DNA of 45,684 nucleotides. Origin: CAYRDC01 sp964422925. Its GTDB lineage: Bacteria > Bacteroidota > Bacteroidia > Chitinophagales > S012-47. Of this stretch, positions 35,042-42,350 are shown in pieces; position 1 is the stretch's first letter, and every line of letters starts with the position of its first letter. The position numbers and the translations under genes are program-made. The notes under the pieces are model-generated. The model did no database searches and had not been told where the DNA came from. It worked only from the letters and a program-made list of their open reading frames with translations. The DNA is taken from NCBI GenBank assembly GCA_964422925.1, contig CAYRDC010000019.1, forward strand, positions 1 through 45,684. Reading direction: 5' to 3'.

Positions 35042-37918
35042 ATGAAAAGCAAAAGAACAATTTACTACCTGATCTCAATCTTGTTGGTTCTCGGAATCAA
35101 CGGGGTTGTGTTGTCTAAACGAGGAGGTCCGCCAGACAAAAAGACGGATGCACCGAGTGAAAAAAATTGTACGGACTGCCACGCTGGTAATGCAAACAGT
35201 GGACCGGGTAGTTTAACAATCAGCATGACGGATGGCGGTAACCCTGTTACACAGTACATACCGGACCAGATATATACCATGACACTCACTATTTCAGAAT
35301 CCGGAATAAATGTTTTCGGATTTGAAGCTGTGATATTGGAAGACCAAGGGAATACAAATGCAGGAACTATTATTGTTACGGATCAGAACCGCACAAAAAC
35401 AAGTGTTTCACAGGTAAATGGAACGAACCGGACGTACATTAAACAAACCTATAACGGTTCAAACGGCAGCAATTCAAACACCTGGTCGTGGGACTGGCAG
35501 GCGCCCGGCACAAATGTGGGGTCCATTACGATTTATGCGGCCAGTCTGGCTGCCAATGGAGACGGGGGCAAAAGTGGTGACCACTGCTACACGACAACCT
35601 TCACCATCCAGCCGAATCCGTGCAGCGCATTCAGTGCCACAGTTACCACTACGGATGTGTCGTGCAACGGGGGCAATGACGGAAGCGCCACAGCCAATCC
35701 CAGCGGGGGAACGGCCCCGTACAGCTACGCGTGGTCTGACGGGCAAACCACCAAAACCGCCACAAACCTGAGTGCCGGAACCTACAGCGTAACGGTAACG
35801 GATGCCGCCAGCTGTACGGCCACGGTATCGAACATCGTGATCAATGAGCCGGCCGGCATGACCATTACTTCCAGCAGTACGGATGTGAGCTGTAACGGGG
35901 CTGCTGACGGTTCGGCTTCCGTGTCGGTCAGCGGTGGCTCTGCTCCTTACACCTACGCCTGGTCGAACGGGGGCACCGGGGCCGGCATCAGCGGTTTGTC
36001 GGGCGGAACCTACTCGGTGACGGTAACCGACAATAACGGGTGCAGCCAGGTGGTATCGGGCATTGTGGTGAACGAACCGGCTGTGCTCCAGGCCAACGCA
36101 GTGGCCACAGACATCAGCTGCAATGGCGGTTCTGACGGCTCCATTACGGCCAGCCCGAGCGGTGGAACACCTCCCTACAGCTACGCCTGGTCGAACGGGG
36201 GCACCACGGCCACCATTTCAAACCTGAGTGCGGGTACCTACAGTGTAACCGTGACCGATGCCAACAACTGCACGGATGTGCAAACCAATATCACCGTGAA
36301 CGAACCGGCTGCCCTGACAGCCACCGTTAGCGGCACGGATATCCTTTGTAACGGGGCCAATGACGGCTCCGCCACGGTAACGGTTTCTGGCGGAACGGCT
36401 CCCTACACCTATGCCTGGTCGAACGGGGCCACCACACAAACCGCTTCGAACCTGAGTGCCGGCACCTACACGGTTACGATCACCGACAACAGCGGGTGTA
36501 CCTACACACCGGCTGCGGTGACCATCAGTGAACCGCCTGCCCTGACGGGTTCCATCACATCAACGAATGCTTCCTGTGGCAACGCGGACGGTACGGCCAC
36601 CATCACCGTTTCGGGCGGTGTGGCGCCCTACTCGTACGCCTGGTCAAACGGTGGAACCACCAATTCCATCAGCAACCTCGCCTCAGGCACCTATACCGTA
36701 ACGGTGACCGATGACAACGGCTGTACCATTACCGAATCAGTCAACGTCATTGACGCGGGCGCTCCTTCGGTAAGCGTGCAGTCGCAGGTGAATATCGACT
36801 GTTTCGGTGATTGTGACGGCTCTGCCACAGTATCCGTTTCGGGTGGTTCGGCTCCGTACACCTACAAGTGGAACGACAGCCAGGGGCAAACCAGCGCCAC
36901 CGCGGTGAACCTCTGCGCGGGAACCTACAGCGTGACCGTAACCGATAATTCAGGCTGCAAGGCCATTACCACGGTCACCCTCACGGAACCCTCGCCCATC
37001 ACTGTGGCGGCAAGTCATACCGATGTGAGCTGCTTCAACGGGAAAGACGGTTCGGCCGCGGTAACGGTATCGGGCGGCACCCCGCCATACACCTACCTGT
37101 GGTCGAACGGCTCCACCAGTGCAAACCAGAACGGACTGAGTGCGGGCAATTACATGGTTACCGTGACCGACAACAAAGGTTGTGAATCGGTGTATACGGT
37201 GACCGTGAACGAACCCACCGAAATTGCCCTGACGTTCATCACCAACGATGCCAGTTGCGCAGCCAGCAGCGATGGTTCGGCTACCGTGTCGGTCAGTGGC
37301 GGCACCCCGCCCTACATTTACCTGTGGTCGAATGGTTCCACCACGCAAAACATCAGCGGGCTGGCTGCCGGTGATTACCTGGTGACGGTCACGGACAATA
37401 ACAGTTGCCAGAAGACAGGCATGGCTTCGGTGGGCGCTGCGCCTCCCATGCCACAGCCGGAAATCATGGTGGTGAACAACCAATTGGCAGGGCCGCCCAT
37501 GATGGCCGCATACCAGTGGTATTACTACGATACCCTGATTGTAGGCGCCACCACCCAGTTCCTGATTCCGGACAAAACCGGGTTCTACTCACTGGTGGTG
37601 TGGGACGACAACGGCTGCAGCTCTGAATCCGACCCGGTGTTTATCACCATTACCGGAGGAAGGATTGTAACATCCGCAGACTGGGCGGTTTACCCCAATC
37701 CGTTCAGCGAATTGGTAACCATTACCGCTGATGTCCCTTATGAAGTTTCCGTTATGGTGTATGATAAAACCGGCCGCCTGGTGAATATACTCAAAGGGGT
37801 TCCTCCGGTTTACTGGCAGGGAACAGACTACAACGGCTCAGACCTGCCTGCCGGTTTGTATATTCTTCGCATCGTTACACGCGATGCCAGCTATTCATAT
37901 AAGCTGCTGAAAGACTGA
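35042..37918 (+). CDS. Cell-surface protein with CXXCH motif, SprB repeats and sorting-domain-like C-terminus
   Basis: The 958-residue exported protein opens with a signal/anchor helix (IYYLISILLVLGINGVVL). A single haem-c-like CTDCH motif (Cys43, Cys46, His47) precedes a Reeler/choice-of-anchor-V-like beta-sandwich (about 50-195). Eight tandem SprB-type repeats of about 75 residues span about 199-802, each with a SCNG/CF..DGSA-VSGG-APY-YAWSNG-AGTYSVTVTD pattern. The last 80 or so residues (VYPNPFSELVTI ... LPAGLYILRI ... YKLLKD) match a type A T9SS sorting domain, so it should be secreted and attached to the surface. SprB repeats occur in the gliding adhesin SprB. Upstream in-frame ATG at 34994 is rejected because MKSKRTIYYL begins a proper signal. 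Confidence 0.88.
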   Translation: MKSKRTIYYLISILLVLGINGVVLSKRGGPPDKKTDAPSEKNCTDCHAGNANSGPGSLTISMTDGGNPVTQYIPDQIYTMTLTISESGINVFGFEAVILEDQGNTNAGTIIVTDQNRTKTSVSQVNGTNRTYIKQTYNGSNGSNSNTWSWDWQAPGTNVGSITIYAASLAANGDGGKSGDHCYTTTFTIQPNPCSAFSATVTTTDVSCNGGNDGSATANPSGGTAPYSYAWSDGQTTKTATNLSAGTYSVTVTDAASCTATVSNIVINEPAGMTITSSSTDVSCNGAADGSASVSVSGGSAPYTYAWSNGGTGAGISGLSGGTYSVTVTDNNGCSQVVSGIVVNEPAVLQANAVATDISCNGGSDGSITASPSGGTPPYSYAWSNGGTTATISNLSAGTYSVTVTDANNCTDVQTNITVNEPAALTATVSGTDILCNGANDGSATVTVSGGTAPYTYAWSNGATTQTASNLSAGTYTVTITDNSGCTYTPAAVTISEPPALTGSITSTNASCGNADGTATITVSGGVAPYSYAWSNGGTTNSISNLASGTYTVTVTDDNGCTITESVNVIDAGAPSVSVQSQVNIDCFGDCDGSATVSVSGGSAPYTYKWNDSQGQTSATAVNLCAGTYSVTVTDNSGCKAITTVTLTEPSPITVAASHTDVSCFNGKDGSAAVTVSGGTPPYTYLWSNGSTSANQNGLSAGNYMVTVTDNKGCESVYTVTVNEPTEIALTFITNDASCAASSDGSATVSVSGGTPPYIYLWSNGSTTQNISGLAAGDYLVTVTDNNSCQKTGMASVGAAPPMPQPEIMVVNNQLAGPPMMAAYQWYYYDTLIVGATTQFLIPDKTGFYSLVVWDDNGCSSESDPVFITITGGRIVTSADWAVYPNPFSELVTITADVPYEVSVMVYDKTGRLVNILKGVPPVYWQGTDYNGSDLPAGLYILRIVTRDASYSYKLLKD
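35636..37446 (+). repeat. Eight tandem SprB-type coding repeats
   Basis: The repeats are about 225 bases each (about 75 codons). They share the conserved protein blocks DVSCNG, SGGxxPYxYAWSNG, SAGTYxVTVTD and a closing NEPA-like linker. They are diverged at DNA level, with unit 5 shorter (CGNADG) and unit 6 containing an extra Cys pair (CFGDC, NLCAG). Confidence 0.85.
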
Positions 37919-37940
37919 ATCGTAAAGGAAGTTTGAAAAA

Positions 37941-37975
37941 AGAATCCCCTGCCGATTGGGCAGGGGATTCTTTTA
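37941..37975 (+). terminator. Strong, probably bidirectional terminator
   Basis: AGAATCCCCTGCC / GGCAGGGGATTCT form a perfect 13-bp stem with a 5-base loop and TTTT after it on plus. The other strand has GAATCCCC... followed by TTTTTTC, so it can also end the minus-strand gene at 37998-38270. Confidence 0.9.
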
Positions 37976-37997
37976 TGCCGGCCTGGCTGCCGCTGAT

Positions 37998-38270
37998 TTA
38001 CACGGTTCTTGAAAACTTCCGGAATACCCGGGCCAAAAGCCCTGCGACAGCACCAGTGAGACCTGCAATAACTAACTTTATCAGGAGGTCTATGTACCAA
38101 ACGTCATCCAGGGGGCCCACCACTTCATTGACAGATGCCACGGCCAGCCCGATAAAAATATAACTGACTGTTCTCCAAACCTTTTTTTTCGCTTTTAATT
38201 GCATGTAAGCGAACACCCACAGGCTGGCAACAATCAGTATGGCTCCCAAAACATATCGTGAAACCGGCAT
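37998..38270 (-). CDS. Small three-helix membrane protein (paralogue 1)
   Basis: The 90-residue protein has three hydrophobic helices (VLGAILIVASLWVFAYM; VSYIFIGLAVASV; IDLLIKLVIAGLTGAVAGLLA) and a short basic tail (RVFRKFSRTV). The C-terminal motif (S/A)xxxxGxxAGxxxRxxxKK-like is shared with the genes at 38455-38721 and 38829-39104, so the three are paralogues. Unlike the other two it has normal base composition. It lies downstream of a leftover 3' end of a tryptophan-repeat gene. Function unknown. Confidence 0.7.
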   Translation of the reverse strand: MPVSRYVLGAILIVASLWVFAYMQLKAKKKVWRTVSYIFIGLAVASVNEVVGPLDDVWYIDLLIKLVIAGLTGAVAGLLARVFRKFSRTV

Positions 38271-38334
38271 AACGGCTGGTGATTAATCCAAAAGTAAAAG
38301 ATTTTCCCGGGTGCACATGGTGCCGGGCCTGGAT

Positions 38335-38381
38335 TTACCGGTCGGTAAAGCCCAATATCACCAGGGCGATGATCGGCAGGG
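38335..38381 (-). pseudogene. Leftover 3' end of a tryptophan-repeat protein gene
   Basis: On the minus strand the bases encode LPIIALVILGFTDR then a TAA stop. This matches 12 of 14 residues of the C-terminus LPVIALVILGFADR of the intact gene at 40241-41200; the 44 aligned bases differ at 6 positions, mostly silent. Similarity ends abruptly at about 38381, where AT-rich sequence begins. It is therefore a truncated paralogue end or an attachment-site-like duplicate. Confidence 0.8.
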
Positions 38382-38454
38382 AATCAATTTTTCAAAATTT
38401 AGTAATAAAAGTGTATTTATTTATCCGTTACATTGGTGATTGGCGATTCTTATT

Positions 38455-38721
38455 CTAATCTTCTTTTTTTATTAAAAATCTTCTCATAACACCAGCCAAG
38501 GCCCCACTTATAAACGCTGAAAATAAAATTATAACAAGTTCATATTTATTATCAGCCACAATGTGCTTTAAGAAGGAAAACATTCCAAATAAGGCAATGA
38601 TAGATAGAATTGACAATACAATCTTTAGACGGATATTTAATATCAGCCTATTACAATAGTTGTAAAGAAAAAGACTTCCTGCCATAATTATTATCCATAT
38701 TGTAATCCACAAATACAGCAT
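38455..38721 (-). CDS. Small three-helix membrane protein (paralogue 2)
   Basis: The 88-residue protein has three hydrophobic helices and the tail SAFISGALAGVMRRFLIKKED, whose SxFISGxxAGxxxRxLxKK pattern matches the gene at 38829-39104. It is AT-rich. It starts 21 bases after the stop of a Gly-rich leftover reading frame (38743-38820). No known family recognised; a membrane immunity-like or accessory role is only a hypothesis. Confidence 0.65.
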   Translation of the reverse strand: MLYLWITIWIIIMAGSLFLYNYCNRLILNIRLKIVLSILSIIALFGMFSFLKHIVADNKYELVIILFSAFISGALAGVMRRFLIKKED

Positions 38722-38742
38722 GTAAATTAGATTACATATTTA

Positions 38743-38820
38743 TCAAAAAGAGCCTCTTATTGCTCCGTATATGCCTCCTGCTAAAGCAATTCTTCCAATA
38801 AGACAAGAATTAATCAATGT
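38743..38820 (-). pseudogene. Leftover Gly-rich hydrophobic tail of a lost gene
   Basis: The minus-strand frame ending at TGA 38745-38743 reads LIGRIALAGGIYGAIRGSF. It aligns with LFGGIAGGVWGSI at the end of the lipoprotein reading frame upstream (7 of 13 residues identical in LAGGIYGAIRGSF versus LFGGIAGGVWGSI). No start codon or body is present. It sits between two small membrane-protein genes, suggesting the remnant of a second lipoprotein-like gene. Confidence 0.55.
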
Positions 38821-38828
38821 CTTCCAAA

Positions 38829-39104
38829 TCAAACTGATCGTTTTTTTCGCAAATATCGTAGTAGCATACCAGCAAAAACCCCAGATATAAAACTTGACAT
38901 TGACAAAATAGCAAAGGACAATTTATAATTTACTGTTCCTTGAAGAACTTGCCCCAGCAGATTAGATATTATACCAATTGACGAGGTAAAAAATAAAAAT
39001 AATAAAAAACGGAAATACTTACTCCTTATCCTATGTGTAATAAAATCATAAATTAATATAGCTAGTACAATAGCTATTATCCAAAATGCGATAATAAAAA
39101 ACAT
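38829..39104 (-). CDS. Small three-helix membrane protein (paralogue 3)
   Basis: The 91-residue protein has three hydrophobic helices (FIIAFWIIAIVLAILIY; FRFLLFLFFTSSIGIISNLL; LSFAILSMSSFISGVFAGMLL) and a basic end (RYLRKKRSV). The SSFISGxxAGxxxRxLxKK motif matches paralogue 2 closely and paralogue 1 loosely. Its ATG is 12 bases after the extended stop of the lipoprotein gene, so the two are likely co-transcribed. AT-rich composition. Function unknown. Confidence 0.65.
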   Translation of the reverse strand: MFFIIAFWIIAIVLAILIYDFITHRIRSKYFRFLLFLFFTSSIGIISNLLGQVLQGTVNYKLSFAILSMSSFISGVFAGMLLRYLRKKRSV

Positions 39105-39179
39105 GAGTTTAGATTTTTAAATTGATCCCCATACTCCACCAGCAATTCCGCCAAATAACCCTGCACCTGCAGTAGCAGC

Positions 39180-40007
39180 CTATGAAATTTCACCCATGAA
39201 CCATGTACTGCCAAAAGTTACTAAAGCTGCACTAGACCCTCCTTGTAATGCTCCAATCAAGTCTTTTTCCGCATTACCAGATACAATCCAACGAATCAGC
39301 CAGTCTGGAGGATAAGGGTATTGCTCTAATTTTCCGGATGCATTAGCATATGGAGCGCCCCATAAATTATTTGAGTCCATGGTTTGATTCGTCCAATATG
39401 CCAAACTAAATCGTCCTATGGAACAGGATGTATATAATATGGCCATTTCCATGGAATCTGTTATATTCAAAGGTATAGATTTTTCAAGAGATTTTATACT
39501 GTCAATCGTATTTTGAATGTAATTTGTAACTATGTCTGATAAAGTGGAAGAATCGGTTGTTGTGATTAAGGTAGTATCTACTTGCATTATCCATTCAAGG
39601 CTGTCAAGGTATTTCATAAAATTACCGGAAAATCCATTTGAAAAAGCAGTATCGTGCAAAGTTTGCCAGGTTGTGTCTATTGCATTATTAAGGATTTTGT
39701 TAGATGTATTTATGGAATCAATCGGAGAGTTAAAAGTATCGCCATTTGCGTAAAACCATTCCCAAACAAAAGATAGTTTCTCCGTATCAGTTGCACTTCT
39801 CGGATTTTGATAGTTATTTATAACGTAATCCAGTATTGTGTTATGGATTGCTCCCGCTGTATCAAAAGGATTATTGACATTTCGAAAATATAAACCTGTT
39901 TTATTCGAGTATCTTATATTAGATGAGTTTGCTATGGGGAATTCGTTTCTTTTGTTACAGGAGGTCATAAGCACGACAATGAACAAGATTTGAATTGTAG
40001 TTCTCAT
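39180..40007 (-). CDS. Lipoprotein of unknown function, tail cut by an in-frame TAG
   Basis: The 275-residue protein has a lipobox (VVLMTSC, Cys about 17) and a mostly helical Asn/Thr/Ser-rich body with no recognised domain. Several segments look secreted and unstructured. Its C-terminus is hydrophobic (ALQGGSSAALVTFGSTWFMGEIS). The TAG at 39182-39180 is followed in frame by 20 codons ending LFGGIAGGVWGSI and a TAA at 39117, a Gly-rich hydrophobic tail matched by the remnant at 38743-38820. The gene may therefore be truncated by mutation, a sequencing error, or read through. TAGTTTTG at 40032-40025 on the minus strand is a possible -7 element. Confidence 0.65.
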   Translation of the reverse strand: MRTTIQILFIVVLMTSCNKRNEFPIANSSNIRYSNKTGLYFRNVNNPFDTAGAIHNTILDYVINNYQNPRSATDTEKLSFVWEWFYANGDTFNSPIDSINTSNKILNNAIDTTWQTLHDTAFSNGFSGNFMKYLDSLEWIMQVDTTLITTTDSSTLSDIVTNYIQNTIDSIKSLEKSIPLNITDSMEMAILYTSCSIGRFSLAYWTNQTMDSNNLWGAPYANASGKLEQYPYPPDWLIRWIVSGNAEKDLIGALQGGSSAALVTFGSTWFMGEIS

Positions 40008-40240
40008 GGCTGGAAGTTTTGTAGCAAAACTATATTAACATAAATAGCTACCTGTAACAGATAAAACAAATTTGTGACCATGAAAACTTGAAATACCAGC
40101 GCAATATATATATATATAAGACACAATGAGAAAATTCAATAATTTAGTTCGAAAAATTTAAAAAATGTGACCAGAATTAATACTGAAAAAGATTCTGTAA
40201 TCCAGGTATTTCTATTGTTTCTTAAGAGTAATTTAGAAAA
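40008..40240. other. AT-rich gene-free stretch upstream of the lipoprotein gene
   Basis: It holds a (TA)n run at about 40104-40118 and poly-A/T tracts, and a putative minus-strand -7 box TAGTTTTG at 40025-40032. No convincing coding frame or RNA gene was seen. Confidence 0.5.
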
Positions 40241-41200
40241 TCACCGGTCGGCAAAGCCGAGTATCACCAGGGCAATGACGGGCAGGGGTACTTCCCCTTC
40301 AATGATCCACTCCCGGTTGGGGTCGGTGCTCCATTTGGGGCGGGCGTTGCCGTCTTCGATCACCCATTCCTCGCTCTGGCGGTATTCCCAGAACGGCCGC
40401 AGCAGCTCACCGTCCCACTGGTAGATGAATTTCGGGTCGTTGTTCCAGGCCGGTTTTAGGAATTCCCCGTCCCAGGCCCATTCTTCCATGCGGTCGAAAC
40501 CCCAGTACGGGCGCAGGTATTTGCCGTCAAAGGTCCACTCGTCTTCGGGCCGGTTGCCCCAGAAAGGTTTCAGCACATGGCCGTTCCAGGTCCATTCCTG
40601 CAGGAAATCATCCCGCCAGGCGGGCCGGATCATCCCGATCACCTCGCCTTCGTCAGCATACAGCGAGATGTCGGGCCGTTCAGCTATGACCACGCTGTCC
40701 TGCCTGTAGTAGTTGTTCAGCAGGATGAGGGCTGCCACCAGGTTCAAGTTGGTCCAGCCCCGGCCTTCCACTTCGGCCAGCAGGCTGTCGGTGAGCCCGT
40801 CAAAGATGCCGAAGATGTATTCCCCGTTGCCTTTCACCCGGAACAACAGCCGGTTGGGGTCGAGGTCACCGCCCAGGTAGAAGCGTCCTTTGCGCATGGA
40901 AAAGAGCGCCTGCTCCATGGACGGATCGTACACGATACCTGTTTCGCGTGCAAACAGGTTGCGGCCCCGCACCAGATAGGCCATGTCTTCATTGGCCTGG
41001 CCATTGCCGAAGAATATGATATTGCCACGCATATTGAACATGGGCCGGCCCTGCCCGTCCAGGATCAAGTGGTCGCGCACGGAAAGCAATATGCTTCCGT
41101 CCGTCAGTTTCAGATCCCAGTTTTCCTGGGCTACGGCCTGCCTGCCTGCCGGTATCAACAGCAGTAAAAGCCATCCGAACCGGGTGAATATGTGGTGCAA
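40241..41200 (-). CDS. Exported protein with tryptophan-rich ~20-residue repeats
   Basis: The 319-residue protein has a signal peptide (WLLLLLIPAGRQAVAQ) and an N-terminal beta-rich domain with repeated Gly/Asp turns. From about residue 188 to 305 it has six tandem units of about 19-20 residues with the core EWxWDGxxLxPxW, for example EWTFDGKYLRPYW and EWAWDGEFLKPAW. It ends in a hydrophobic segment (LPVIALVILGFADR). I recognise no characterised family. A damaged copy of its 3' end lies at 38335-38381, across the AT-rich island. It is divergent from mtnA, with a palindromic TAAATTTA at 41227-41234 between them. Function unknown; surface exposure is plausible. Confidence 0.75.
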   Translation of the reverse strand: MHHIFTRFGWLLLLLIPAGRQAVAQENWDLKLTDGSILLSVRDHLILDGQGRPMFNMRGNIIFFGNGQANEDMAYLVRGRNLFARETGIVYDPSMEQALFSMRKGRFYLGGDLDPNRLLFRVKGNGEYIFGIFDGLTDSLLAEVEGRGWTNLNLVAALILLNNYYRQDSVVIAERPDISLYADEGEVIGMIRPAWRDDFLQEWTWNGHVLKPFWGNRPEDEWTFDGKYLRPYWGFDRMEEWAWDGEFLKPAWNNDPKFIYQWDGELLRPFWEYRQSEEWVIEDGNARPKWSTDPNREWIIEGEVPLPVIALVILGFADR

Positions 41201-41252
41201 AGCCTTCAGGTCAGGAAATTATACGGTAAATTTAAGCCGTTTCATACGGCTT

Positions 41253-42341
41253 ATGAAGATTAACGGAAAAAACTACCGGAGTATTTGGGAAACTTCTTCC
41301 GGGGCGGTGGAAGTAATTGACCAGCGGGCCCTGCCGCACCGTTTCCGCACCGTAAAACTGCAATCGACCCGTGATGCAGCCGAGGCCATCCGGGGTATGG
41401 TGGTCCGGGGCGCACCGCTCATCGGGGTGACAGCCGCGTATGGCCTTTGCCTGGCCGTGGAAGAGGCAGCTGAAAAAGACTGGCTGCTGGCATTCCGCAA
41501 AGCCTCTGAAATGCTGCAGGCCACGCGGCCTACCGCTGTGAACCTGGCCTGGGCGCTTCAGCAACAGGCAGCCCTCGTCAATCCCGGCATGAGCCGGGAG
41601 GAAGCGGCCCTTGCACTGCGGGAAGGAGCCCGGCAGATGGCCGACCGTGACGTTGAAACCTGCCACCGCATTGGGCAGCACGGGCTGGAACTGCTGCGTG
41701 TCATCGCCCGCGACAAACAGGGGCAGGCGGTGAACATCCTCACCCACTGCAACGCGGGTTGGCTTGGTTGCATCGACTGGGGCACCGCCACGGCTCCCAT
41801 ATACCTGGCCCACAGGGAAGGCATTCCCGTGCACGTGTGGGTGGATGAAACCCGTCCCCGCCTGCAGGGGGCCAACCTTACGGCTTTTGAACTCGGGCAG
41901 GAAGGCGTGCCCCATACGCTCATCACCGATAACGCGGGCGGCCTGCTGATGCAGCAGGGCAGGGTGGACATCTGCCTCGTGGGAACCGACCGGACAGCCC
42001 GCAACGGGGATGTGGCCAACAAAATCGGTACTTACCTGAAAGCCCTGGCCGCCAGGGACAACGACATCCCGTTTTACGTGGCCCTGCCCTCCAGCAGCAT
42101 CGACTGGAACACTGCCTCCGGGGTCGGCATACCGATCGAGGAGCGGAACCCCGATGAAGTTCATTACGTGCAGGGACAGAGCCGGCTCGGGCAGGAACGG
42201 GTTCGCATCAGCCCGGAAGCCACCCCGGCCGCCAACCCGGGTTTCGACATCACCCCGGCCCCGCTCGTGACGGGGCTGATTACCGAACGGGGCATCTGCG
42301 AAGCCTCCGAAAAAGGCCTGCGGGAACTTTTCCCCGATTAA
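41253..42341 (+). CDS. mtnA: S-methyl-5-thioribose-1-phosphate isomerase
   Basis: MtnA converts methylthioribose-1-phosphate to methylthioribulose-1-phosphate in salvage of the by-product methylthioadenosine. The 362-residue protein has the substrate-binding RGAP motif (52-55), catalytic Cys166 in THCNAGW, and the GTDRTARNGDVANKIGTYLKA block with Asp246. The THCNAGWLGCIDWGTATAP region is slightly unusual; the common form has ALAT. The ATG at 41253 fits the family; an in-frame ATG at 40983 would lie inside the opposite gene. The next gene begins 9 bases later. Confidence 0.93.
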   Translation: MKINGKNYRSIWETSSGAVEVIDQRALPHRFRTVKLQSTRDAAEAIRGMVVRGAPLIGVTAAYGLCLAVEEAAEKDWLLAFRKASEMLQATRPTAVNLAWALQQQAALVNPGMSREEAALALREGARQMADRDVETCHRIGQHGLELLRVIARDKQGQAVNILTHCNAGWLGCIDWGTATAPIYLAHREGIPVHVWVDETRPRLQGANLTAFELGQEGVPHTLITDNAGGLLMQQGRVDICLVGTDRTARNGDVANKIGTYLKALAARDNDIPFYVALPSSSIDWNTASGVGIPIEERNPDEVHYVQGQSRLGQERVRISPEATPAANPGFDITPAPLVTGLITERGICEASEKGLRELFPD

Positions 42342-42350
42342 TTCCAGGGC

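Larger units (their letters stand above)
38382..40240. mobile_element. AT-rich accessory island bounded by copies of a gene 3' end
   Basis: This section of about 1.86 kb is much richer in A/T than the genes on either side. It holds two small membrane-protein genes, a lipoprotein gene and a gene remnant, all on the minus strand. It is bounded by related 44-bp sequences (38338-38381 and 40244-40287) that are the 3' end of the tryptophan-repeat gene. That layout is what a site-specific insertion into a gene's 3' end leaves behind, but no integrase or transposase is present and the copies are not identical, so duplication followed by replacement is equally possible. Confidence 0.45.

Noticed and set aside
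35636..37446. Regular repeats considered as a CRISPR array
   Set aside because: Unit length of about 225 bases, in-frame coding and diverged copies show that these are protein repeats.
40104..40118. (TA)n run considered as a replication origin or regulatory element
   Set aside because: It is a short simple repeat in an AT-rich area with no iterons or accompanying genes.
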